Assembly (NCBI GenBank): GCA_015060205.1
Contig: SUYY01000006.1
Coordinates: 1 to 64,000, forward strand
Length of the DNA: 64,000 nucleotides
Direction of reading: 5' to 3'
Origin: Bacteroidales bacterium
Lineage (GTDB): Bacteria; Bacteroidota; Bacteroidia; Bacteroidales; UBA932
This document shows positions 57,076-64,000 of this stretch, piece after piece. Below the pieces are notes generated by a model. That model ran no database searches and was not told the origin of the DNA. It was given only the letters and a program-made list of their open reading frames with translations. The translations under genes and the position numbers were made by a program. How positions within the stretch are numbered: position 1 is the stretch's first letter; each line of letters starts with the position of its first letter.

Positions 57076-58890
57076 TTAGTTCCATTGCCAGCCGTTATTC
57101 TGTCCAAGATCCGGGTTGACGGCAATCGCCGAGAGAGGTATCGGCTGGGTATACATCTTGTCATTCCATACAAGCGGATAATGATAGACCACATAGCCGT
57201 ATGTACCCTCTGAAAGGCTCCAGGTCTTGGCATCACCTTTCTTGCTTATCTTATAATTGCATTCGTTCGAAGCACTTGTTCCGACGGTGTATTTCTTTCC
57301 TGCCCATACAAATCCGTCTTTCGCCTCTTGCTCCGTGATGTAGATTCCTCTCCAGCCCACATGGTTATAGCGGCGTTCGATAAGGTCTCCCATATGCCAT
57401 CTCATAAGGTCATCATATCTGCTCTGACCCTCAAGCGTGAGTTCGGTTACTCTTTCGCGACGTATTTCCAGAAGGAGATCCGAAAGTTCTGAAGGATGCA
57501 TGACATCCTTGGTATAATAATCACGGAGCCATGTATCAGCCACATAACCTGCCGAACCGGGATATATGCTCTTGACACCTGCTCTATTACGCAGCGCACC
57601 TATTGTCTGGTCCCAGATTTCCTGAGTCATGTGATTCGATTCTGCTGCTGCCTCGGCATAGTTGAGAAGGATCTCGCCATAACGGATGACCGGGATTGAG
57701 TTATATGACTTTGAGTCACCTGAGAATGGAGTCTCCTCCAACTGCACCCACTTGATCCATTGGTAGCCGCTTTTGGTCCATGTCCAGTTAGGCGCCAGTT
57801 CCCTGTTATCTCCACCAGCGGATTTCCACATGGTTCCCGGCGCAAGGACAGTAGCGGAAAGTCTCTTGTCTCGGTTGTCGAATTCCTTCGTCACACTTAC
57901 CTCGCTTTCAGCAAGAGTACCGTCAGAATTGAGGAACATCCGCACATATTCCTTTGTAGGAGAATACTGCTTTGAAGATGTAGTCGAGCAATATTTATAT
58001 GTTGTTCCATGAAGCACACTCAGATCAGCCGAATATGACCGGCCCCAGATCACCTCCTCCTTCGGGAAGACGGCGGAAACAAAGAGGGAACGATAGTCAG
58101 AAACAAGGCTGAAGGCCTTTGTGTCTATCAGGTCCTTTGAATATTTCTCTGCCAGAGCGATCAGTTCCGATGCACTTTCGTACTCGTTGTTCCAAGCCTT
58201 TCCGGTGGACGGATTCTTGTCATGATATTTCCTGTATGTACCCTCATATAGGAAAAACCTTGAAGCAAAGGCCATTGCCACATACTTGTTTATGTATATA
58301 CGGCCGTCCGTGTTTATTCCCGGTCCGGAGGCAAGGCAGTGTTCGCAGGCGAACTCAAGGTCTTCCCTTACCCTGTGGAAAATATATTCCCTGTCTTCTC
58401 GTGGAGCATATAGGGCCTCTGTGTCGTCTGCCGAAATCACCTCATCAATGAAATATACGTTTCCGAACACTTTCATTCTCTTTACAGTGATCCAGGCACG
58501 CCAGAAACGGGCGACACCCTCATAATGATTATAGAGTTCCTCGGAAACATTTCCCTTGCAGTTCGGCATCTTCTCCAGCATGTACGCGACCCTGCGTGAG
58601 AAACTCCATGTACTTGTGGTCCAATTACTTGCCTTACCGGCATTGTAAGTGCCTCTATAGAACTCCTTTGAGTCCAGGGTGCCGCACAGGTCGGTATAGA
58701 CGTCCTCGCCTAAAGTCATGTCAGTAGCGTCCGGCATAGCCGCATTTATCAGACCGTTGGAATATAGTTTCAGGTCATCTTCAGTTGCAAAGAAGATATC
58801 CGCATCAAACTCGTTCGCCGGTGTCTTCTCGAAAAAATCACTGCAGGAGCAGGCAAGCAGAATTGCTGATATAATTAATGTCTTTTTCAT
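57076..58890 (-). CDS. SusD/RagB-type nutrient-binding lipoprotein
   Basis: 604 residues. Lipobox ACSC near 16 and mature start SDFFEKTPANEF. Helical segments typical of SusD: GVARFWRAWITVKRMKVFGNVYFID in parts, YINKYVAMAFASRFFLYEGTYR, IPVIRYGEILLNYAEAAAESN, and LLEIRRERVTELTLEGQSRYDDLMRW, which is the family C-terminal signature. It ends IAVNPDLGQNNGW-type, common in SusD proteins. 11 bp after SusC. Confidence 0.94.
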   Translation of the reverse strand: MKKTLIISAILLACSCSDFFEKTPANEFDADIFFATEDDLKLYSNGLINAAMPDATDMTLGEDVYTDLCGTLDSKEFYRGTYNAGKASNWTTSTWSFSRRVAYMLEKMPNCKGNVSEELYNHYEGVARFWRAWITVKRMKVFGNVYFIDEVISADDTEALYAPREDREYIFHRVREDLEFACEHCLASGPGINTDGRIYINKYVAMAFASRFFLYEGTYRKYHDKNPSTGKAWNNEYESASELIALAEKYSKDLIDTKAFSLVSDYRSLFVSAVFPKEEVIWGRSYSADLSVLHGTTYKYCSTTSSKQYSPTKEYVRMFLNSDGTLAESEVSVTKEFDNRDKRLSATVLAPGTMWKSAGGDNRELAPNWTWTKSGYQWIKWVQLEETPFSGDSKSYNSIPVIRYGEILLNYAEAAAESNHMTQEIWDQTIGALRNRAGVKSIYPGSAGYVADTWLRDYYTKDVMHPSELSDLLLEIRRERVTELTLEGQSRYDDLMRWHMGDLIERRYNHVGWRGIYITEQEAKDGFVWAGKKYTVGTSASNECNYKISKKGDAKTWSLSEGTYGYVVYHYPLVWNDKMYTQPIPLSAIAVNPDLGQNNGWQWN

Positions 58891-58901
58891 CGCCCCGTAG
58901 T

Positions 58902-61900
58902 TTAGAATGTAAGATTAATACCGAATGTGAATGACATGAGCATAGGATAGGTATATCCGTCACCCATGGTTTCGGATGTATTGTTACCGAAATCCGAATC
59001 TCCCTTGTCGATAACCTCAGGATCGAACATCGAGGTGTATTTGTAGATAGGAGAGAAGGTCAGAAGGTTTTCTCCGGAGAAATACAGTCTCAGTTTCTCT
59101 ATATGCATCTTTTCTGTGAGACGCTTAGGGAAGGTATAGTCCACGGTCAGATTCTTCAGACGGAGATATGCCGCATTCTGGAGGAAATAATCGTTATATG
59201 AGTTCATTGTTCCAAGACCGCTTCCTGCGATTGCGTGGCCATATGACCTGCGTGGCCAGTACGGGTTCTCATCTGCATTGGCAACTTTCCAGTTCGTTGT
59301 GGATTTGTCAAGTCTGACATAGTTCAACTGATCCTTGAGAGCATAGTCATATGCTCGTCCATAACCGCCCCAGAAGAAACCGGTTCCCTCCGACGGATAC
59401 CAGTCCCTATGACCGATTCCCTGGAAAAAGACGCTCAGTCCTATGCCGTTCCACTTAAAGTCAAGATTGAGACCATATTGATAACGAGGCATGATGTTAC
59501 CGATTCTGTCAAGGTCCCCATGGTCTTCAAGTGTAGCGGCACCGGCAGTAATCTCATTGTCACCACTGATATCAAGGAACTTAATATCTCCTGCATAAGG
59601 CACGTTGCCCGGAGTACTCAGATTGTGATACTTGTCCGGAACCCATGCTGCAGCCTCCTCGTTGCTCATGAAGAGACCGTCCGTGCGGAATCCCCAGATT
59701 TCTCCTATCTCCTTTCCTTTGTAGTATCCGAATACATTATGGGACGTATTGTTGAACTCTGTAACCCATGTGCGGCTGTCCCAGAGACTGCCCTTGATGG
59801 AGTAGGTAAAATCCTTTCCACCCACTTTGAACGAATCCCTCCAAGAAAGAGTAAGTTCCCATCCTTTTGTAGTCAACTGTCCGTAATTGCCCTTAGGGGT
59901 CGCAGCACCGAGAATCGCCGGAAGTTCAGGACCGGAAGAGTACATGTCGTTGGTGTATCTTACGTAATAGTCTCCTGAGAATGAAAGGCGGTTCTTGAAA
60001 AAGTCCAGATCCAGACCGACATCCCACGTCATGATACGCTCCCAAGTGAGGGAATCCGGAATTATTGAAGGCATTCCCGCTATATTGGCATAACCGCCGT
60101 CAAAAATAACGGAACTTCGGTCCACACCTATTGTCTCAAGGAATGAATATGGAGCGACACCACCGTTTCCAAGAGAACCCACATTTCCACGGATCTTGAA
60201 ATTGTCGATGACTCTTTCAGCGCCCCGCATCCAAGGCTCCTCGGACACCCTCCAACCTACAGATGCAGATGGGAAAAATCCTCCACGCTGGTTCTTTGGA
60301 AAACGGGAATTGATGTCGTAACGAACAGAACCTTCGACAATATAACGGTTCAAAAGAGTGTAGTTCGCTCTGGCAAATGTACCGACCGTACTCCAGTCCC
60401 TGTCATATTGGTTCAAGGAAATCTCTTCTCCGTCAAACATCTCGAAACTGGTCATACCCGGATTTATCATTCCCAGACGGAGAATGGTCTTCACGTCATA
60501 GGTCTGATTCTCAAGGTTCCATCCTGCAACGACATTGAGTCTGTGGTCGGGACCGAAATCAGGAGTGAAAGTAGCCACCACGTTTGCAGAGATACGCTTC
60601 GTCACATAGTCATATTCCCTCTTGTACGAGTCTGCCTGAGCGACATAATCCTTCATCACTCCCGGGGTCGAACTATATGAAGTGGGCGCAACATAACGCT
60701 GCGTATTCTTGTTGGTATACTTATATGAGAAATCTCCACGTATCTTGAACACATTCTTCACAGGCTCTATGTTCAGACCGAGGGTAGTCGTAAATGTTGT
60801 CGTCTCGGTATCCTGAGCGGAATTTCCATCATTGAACGCTTCGTAGCCGGATGCTGCTGCACCCACGGTGTATGTACCGTCTTCATTCTTGAACGGGATG
60901 ATAGGAAGGCCCTGCATACCGATCTGCATAAGTTGGCTACCGACATGAGTGTTCTTCTTGGAGAAGATAGGCTGTATGTAATCGTAGTGGTAGAAATAAG
61001 TATTGTTGTCTACCGACAGCCAGTCTCTCAACTGAAGCGAGACCTTGGAGCGGAGATTATATTGATTATAGTCCTCTTCTCCGAGTTTATAGATGCCGTC
61101 CTGACTGTAGTAACGTCCGGAAAGGGAATATGATATCTTCTTTGAAGAGCCGTTTACGCTCAATGTGTGCGTATGGGTCGTGTTCATCCTCTTGTAGAAC
61201 TCTGCAAGATAGTTGACAGAGCCAAAGTAGAGATGACCTTTTTCCCATGTATCATATACGTCTGTATTGCCGGAGGCACGACGTTCCTGAAATCTCTGGA
61301 GATAGTCAGACGGAATGTCGTAGATGTTCATCTTGGTAGGGAGAGCACCTGCAGCGGTAGGCGTCTCTGACCTTCCCACCCAGAAATCATAGAATGTCTG
61401 CGTATATTCAAGTCCATCCGTAATGACATGGTCCTCCCACATGACCGTCCTGCGGTTAAGAGAGACCGAACCGTTGTAGGATATCGACACCTTCTCGTTT
61501 TTTGACTTCTTCGTAGTGACCAGAATCACACCGTATGCGGCACGCGAACCATAGATAGATGCTGACGACGCATCCTTAAGCACCGTGACTGATTCAATAT
61601 CATCAGGATTTACGGAAGAAAGTTCTCCCTCGACACCATCTATAAGGACAAGTGCGCTGCCTCCCTGACCTATCGAATATTCAGTCATATCCTTGCTGCT
61701 CATATTCTTCTTCATCACATAGTTTGTCGCTCCACCACGGATGTATATCTGACCGCCATGAGTAGGCTTTCCGTCAGACTGGAAGATACTCAGACCCGGA
61801 ACCTGTCCCTGAAGGCTTCTGGTCACGTCCGCATTGACACGGTCCTCCAGAGCCTCACCGGCAAGTTGTTCCACACTACCCACAAGTTGGGACTTCTTTA

Positions 61901-62243
61901 ATGTACCGTAACCCACAACGACAGTTTCATCAAGTAACTGTGCATCAATCTCAAGGACGAAATTCACTATCGCCCTCTGACCGACCTGTACACTTGCTTC
62001 CGAATAGCCGATGCAGGAACAGATCAGGACAGCATCACGACCCGCACTGATGGAATAGAATCCGTCCGCATCGGTAATGGCACCGCCTGGTGCGCCTTTG
62101 ATGATTATGGCAGCACCTGGAACCGGCTCGCCTGTGGAAGCATCTGTCACCTTTCCTGTGACCTGATGTTCCTGTGCAATTGCTGCCAGTGACGACAATG
62201 TCAGGAGAACAAGCATAAATGCCCATCTAAACAATTGTTTCAT
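58902..62243 (-). CDS. SusC/RagA-type TonB-dependent outer-membrane transporter
   Basis: 1113 residues. Signal peptide ending AIAQ (about 24). Carboxypeptidase-like domain HQVTGKVTDASTGEPVPGA, TonB-box region LDETVVVGYGTLKKS, plug segments GQVPGLSI and GQIYIRGGATNYV, and the SusC signature DIESVTVLKDASSASIYGSRAAYGV in overlapping form. A long barrel ends FGINLTF. 24 bp after the EEP lipoprotein gene and 11 bp before SusD. Sequence is clearly different from the SusC at 12623, implying another substrate. Confidence 0.95.
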   Translation of the reverse strand: MKQLFRWAFMLVLLTLSSLAAIAQEHQVTGKVTDASTGEPVPGAAIIIKGAPGGAITDADGFYSISAGRDAVLICSCIGYSEASVQVGQRAIVNFVLEIDAQLLDETVVVGYGTLKKSQLVGSVEQLAGEALEDRVNADVTRSLQGQVPGLSIFQSDGKPTHGGQIYIRGGATNYVMKKNMSSKDMTEYSIGQGGSALVLIDGVEGELSSVNPDDIESVTVLKDASSASIYGSRAAYGVILVTTKKSKNEKVSISYNGSVSLNRRTVMWEDHVITDGLEYTQTFYDFWVGRSETPTAAGALPTKMNIYDIPSDYLQRFQERRASGNTDVYDTWEKGHLYFGSVNYLAEFYKRMNTTHTHTLSVNGSSKKISYSLSGRYYSQDGIYKLGEEDYNQYNLRSKVSLQLRDWLSVDNNTYFYHYDYIQPIFSKKNTHVGSQLMQIGMQGLPIIPFKNEDGTYTVGAAASGYEAFNDGNSAQDTETTTFTTTLGLNIEPVKNVFKIRGDFSYKYTNKNTQRYVAPTSYSSTPGVMKDYVAQADSYKREYDYVTKRISANVVATFTPDFGPDHRLNVVAGWNLENQTYDVKTILRLGMINPGMTSFEMFDGEEISLNQYDRDWSTVGTFARANYTLLNRYIVEGSVRYDINSRFPKNQRGGFFPSASVGWRVSEEPWMRGAERVIDNFKIRGNVGSLGNGGVAPYSFLETIGVDRSSVIFDGGYANIAGMPSIIPDSLTWERIMTWDVGLDLDFFKNRLSFSGDYYVRYTNDMYSSGPELPAILGAATPKGNYGQLTTKGWELTLSWRDSFKVGGKDFTYSIKGSLWDSRTWVTEFNNTSHNVFGYYKGKEIGEIWGFRTDGLFMSNEEAAAWVPDKYHNLSTPGNVPYAGDIKFLDISGDNEITAGAATLEDHGDLDRIGNIMPRYQYGLNLDFKWNGIGLSVFFQGIGHRDWYPSEGTGFFWGGYGRAYDYALKDQLNYVRLDKSTTNWKVANADENPYWPRRSYGHAIAGSGLGTMNSYNDYFLQNAAYLRLKNLTVDYTFPKRLTEKMHIEKLRLYFSGENLLTFSPIYKYTSMFDPEVIDKGDSDFGNNTSETMGDGYTYPMLMSFTFGINLTF

Positions 62244-62267
62244 AATTGGTTTATTAGTTATTAATTG

Positions 62268-63137
62268 CTATTGTTTCGATATCCGGATGTCAGAATATAC
62301 AGGACAATGGTCTGATGGATACAATCCCTCATACGTCCTTGTGTCACAGCAGTAGTTCAAAGGCACGACAGACTCCCCTCTCGTATATATATAGTCTATC
62401 CTCGCCGCCGTCTCCATATCCTTCTGTACATCATGGGAATTGAATGTGCCGTGAGGGCCTGACTTTCTATCAGCAGGAAGAACCAGACAGATATCTGACC
62501 AGTACGTCCTCAAGACATTAGAACTTGGCGTTTCAGGACGTGTATTGAGGTCTCCGACAAAGATTGCCGGAAGATTTTCCGGATTGTATTGCCTTGCCTT
62601 CTCATTTATGATTGTAGCGGCATGAAGATTGGCCTCCTTGCCCAGAGGCATATGCGAATGCATGAAAAAGAACCTGACTCCTGTCTTCAGATCCTCGAAT
62701 ATGACACAGAAACCTCCTCGCTTGAACTTGATTTCGTCCCAGCCTCCGCTTATGACGTCCGGAGTCGGAGAAAACCAGAAGTGGTGGTCCTCAAGGATTT
62801 CCAGTCTCTTGGGATTATAGAACAGAGCCTGAGCCTTATTGCCCGTTCCACCGTCCTGTTCATATGGGCTGAAGATGAACATTTCATAATCCAGACCCGC
62901 TTCCTTCAACAATACAGGCAATTCCCTTATTATAGTAGTATCCACCTCCTGTGCTCCGAACAGGTCAAAGCCTATATCTGATATGGCATTCACCAGACGG
63001 TGCTTTCTTGTCGTCCACTCATAGTCTCCTTTTCCAAGATCCGACCTCCAGAGATTGAAGGACCCTACTCGCAGCGATGGTGTTCCGCATGCAGACAGGG
63101 ACAGAACTGTCAGGACTACAAACAAAAGTCTTTTCAT
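62268..63137 (-). CDS. EEP (endonuclease/exonuclease/phosphatase) family lipoprotein
   Basis: 289 residues. Lipobox LSAC near 17 and mature start GTPSLRVGSFNLWRS. Complete EEP set: GSFNLW, FGAQEVD, FMHSHMPL, FVGDLNTRPE, ARIDYIYTRG and YPSDHCPVY. No BACON domain. Paralogue of the EEP domain at 54240-55436. First gene of the PUL operon, ahead of SusC, where PULs rarely carry an enzyme. The ATG at 63137 starts the signal peptide; the longer frame to 63203 crosses the promoter. Confidence 0.86.
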   Translation of the reverse strand: MKRLLFVVLTVLSLSACGTPSLRVGSFNLWRSDLGKGDYEWTTRKHRLVNAISDIGFDLFGAQEVDTTIIRELPVLLKEAGLDYEMFIFSPYEQDGGTGNKAQALFYNPKRLEILEDHHFWFSPTPDVISGGWDEIKFKRGGFCVIFEDLKTGVRFFFMHSHMPLGKEANLHAATIINEKARQYNPENLPAIFVGDLNTRPETPSSNVLRTYWSDICLVLPADRKSGPHGTFNSHDVQKDMETAARIDYIYTRGESVVPLNYCCDTRTYEGLYPSDHCPVYSDIRISKQ

Positions 63138-63164
63138 ATGGCTATCGTATCTAGTGTTCACCTG

Positions 63165-63193
63165 CAAAATTATATAAAAGTGATACTCACAAA
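63165..63193 (-). promoter_or_regulatory. candidate promoter of the EEP-susCD operon
   Basis: Minus-strand TTTG (63190-63193), 17 bp, TAATTTTG (63165-63172), with a leader of about 25 nt before the EEP ATG. The 179-bp divergent gap holds this and the regulator promoter and no gene. Confidence 0.5.
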
Positions 63194-63283
63194 CCACCAT
63201 CATTTTCTAAACAAGGTTTCTAAACAGACATAATTTAAGCGAACTTATTTATAATTAATCACTTAATAAAACTAAACAAACAC

Positions 63284-63312
63284 TTGCAAACAAGGTATTT
63301 TAATTATATTTG
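63284..63312 (+). promoter_or_regulatory. promoter of the divergent lipoprotein/regulator gene
   Basis: TTG (63284-63286), 18 bp, TATATTTG (63305-63312). The ATG at 63317 is only 4 bp past the box, so the transcript may be leaderless or nearly so. Confidence 0.6.
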
Positions 63313-63316
63313 CAGT

Positions 63317-64000
63317 ATGAAAAAACCTTGTTTTATAACTTTATTCATTTTATGGGTGCTGACTTCATGCTCAATTCCCGACCAGAAGTATTTCAGCGCA
63401 CTTGACCGGACCATCGAACTTCAGGAACACTATGATATGAAGTTCCACCACATGAAGGACTCTCTTTCTGCCTTATACGGAAGCGCCGGAAACGACTCTT
63501 TGAGGTGGGAAGCGGCATATGGACTTCAGAAGATCCTGTCATATCATAACATAGACTCATGCCACTACTATATAATGAAAATGCGCTCTCAGCAAGGAGT
63601 CGACACTCGTCAGCACTATATAAGCGAATCCTGCTATGCTAACATACTCTACAAGATGGATTCACTTGAGACTGCACTGAAGATAATCCGTCAGATAGAC
63701 ACCACAGACATGCCGAAAGAGGCACTTAGGCTCTATTGCGACGCAGGCTATCACATATACAACAACTTGCTTCCGTCACAACCGAACCACATCAAGGCTA
63801 AGATGGATATAATAAATTACTGGTGGAAACAGGACAGCACGAATATCCAATGCGCCTTTTACCATAATGAAATACTCCGGGAAGAAGGCTACAGCAATGA
63901 GGCCATATTGAAACTCAGAGCCTGCCATCTCAACAGCCCGAATGACACAGCGAGGGCCAATTACTTCCTTGCCAGGGAATACATGTACAGGGGAGATATA
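63317..64000 (+). CDS. partial PUL regulator-like lipoprotein (DUF6377-like)
   Basis: An open frame of at least 228 codons running off the window end. It starts MKKPCFITLFILWVLTSCS, a lipoprotein or membrane signal with Cys18. Next comes YFSALDRTIELQEHYDMKFHHMKDSL, given here in two overlapping parts, LDRTIELQEHYDMKF and MKFHHMKDSL. Helical TPR-like repeats follow (LETALKIIRQI, NEAILKLRACHL). The N-terminal block resembles Bacteroidota DUF6377-type proteins, which combine TPRs, a transmembrane helix and a C-terminal DNA-binding domain and sit beside susCD loci. The C-terminal half is outside the window, so the regulator assignment rests on the N-terminus and position. Confidence 0.65.
   Translation, partial: MKKPCFITLFILWVLTSCSIPDQKYFSALDRTIELQEHYDMKFHHMKDSLSALYGSAGNDSLRWEAAYGLQKILSYHNIDSCHYYIMKMRSQQGVDTRQHYISESCYANILYKMDSLETALKIIRQIDTTDMPKEALRLYCDAGYHIYNNLLPSQPNHIKAKMDIINYWWKQDSTNIQCAFYHNEILREEGYSNEAILKLRACHLNSPNDTARANYFLAREYMYRGDI

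Overview
The window is chromosomal DNA of a member of the Bacteroidota, most likely order Bacteroidales from a gut-type habitat. The evidence is two SusC/SusD pairs, a moxR-bat operon, BACON-domain lipoproteins, an atpD-C-B-E-F-H-A-G gene order, near absence of Shine-Dalgarno sites, and many promoters of the Bacteroidota type (TTG, 18-20 bp, TAnnTTTG). Family and genus cannot be fixed from the sequence alone. No insertion sequence, prophage, CRISPR array or rRNA operon was seen.

Layout. 1-7.6 kb (minus strand): tRNA-Arg, rpmF with a DUF177 gene, typA, a short guaA lacking glutaminase residues, and a def / phosphohexomutase / LysM-M23 peptidase cluster, then ruvX. 7.6-12.5 kb (plus): M23 peptidase, dxr, rseP, a DUF4837 lipoprotein, then tRNA-Glu and rpsT. 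12.6-17.5 kb: a lone SusC/SusD pair. 17.6-22.9 kb: groEL/groES, a secreted aldose 1-epimerase, a SpoU methyltransferase and glyA. 22.9-34.6 kb (minus): a long aerotolerance-type operon (moxR, DUF58, a membrane protein, batA, batB, batC, and a joined batD-batE) with a GH2 beta-galactosidase as apparent last gene. 34.7-42.6 kb: truA, miaA, a PRiA4_ORF3-like gene, a YigZ-family gene, pyrB-pyrI, and serC / serA-like / DUF1015. 42.6-49.4 kb: the complete F1Fo ATP synthase operon. 49.5-51.8 kb: DoxX, an aldo/keto reductase and a mutarotase-like protein. 52-64 kb: a polysaccharide-utilisation-like locus.

The most unusual region is that last locus. Its six minus-strand genes read: EEP-family phosphodiesterase lipoprotein, SusC, SusD, BACON lipoprotein with an internally duplicated module, BACON-EEP lipoprotein, DUF6259-like glycosidase candidate. 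A divergent lipoprotein gene resembling Bacteroidota PUL regulators is cut by the window end. Two paralogous phosphodiesterase-fold enzymes at either end of one SusCD operon suggest a phosphodiester-containing substrate, which is an inference.

Other points of interest are the glutaminase-dead GMP synthase, an in-frame BatD-BatE join that preserves an internal signal peptide, a 3-phosphoglycerate dehydrogenase homologue without the usual catalytic His beside serC and DUF1015, and a family of intergenic repeats. The repeats comprise 26-bp palindromes and 19-22-bp tandem arrays with a GTCAT core, sitting between genes of several operons.
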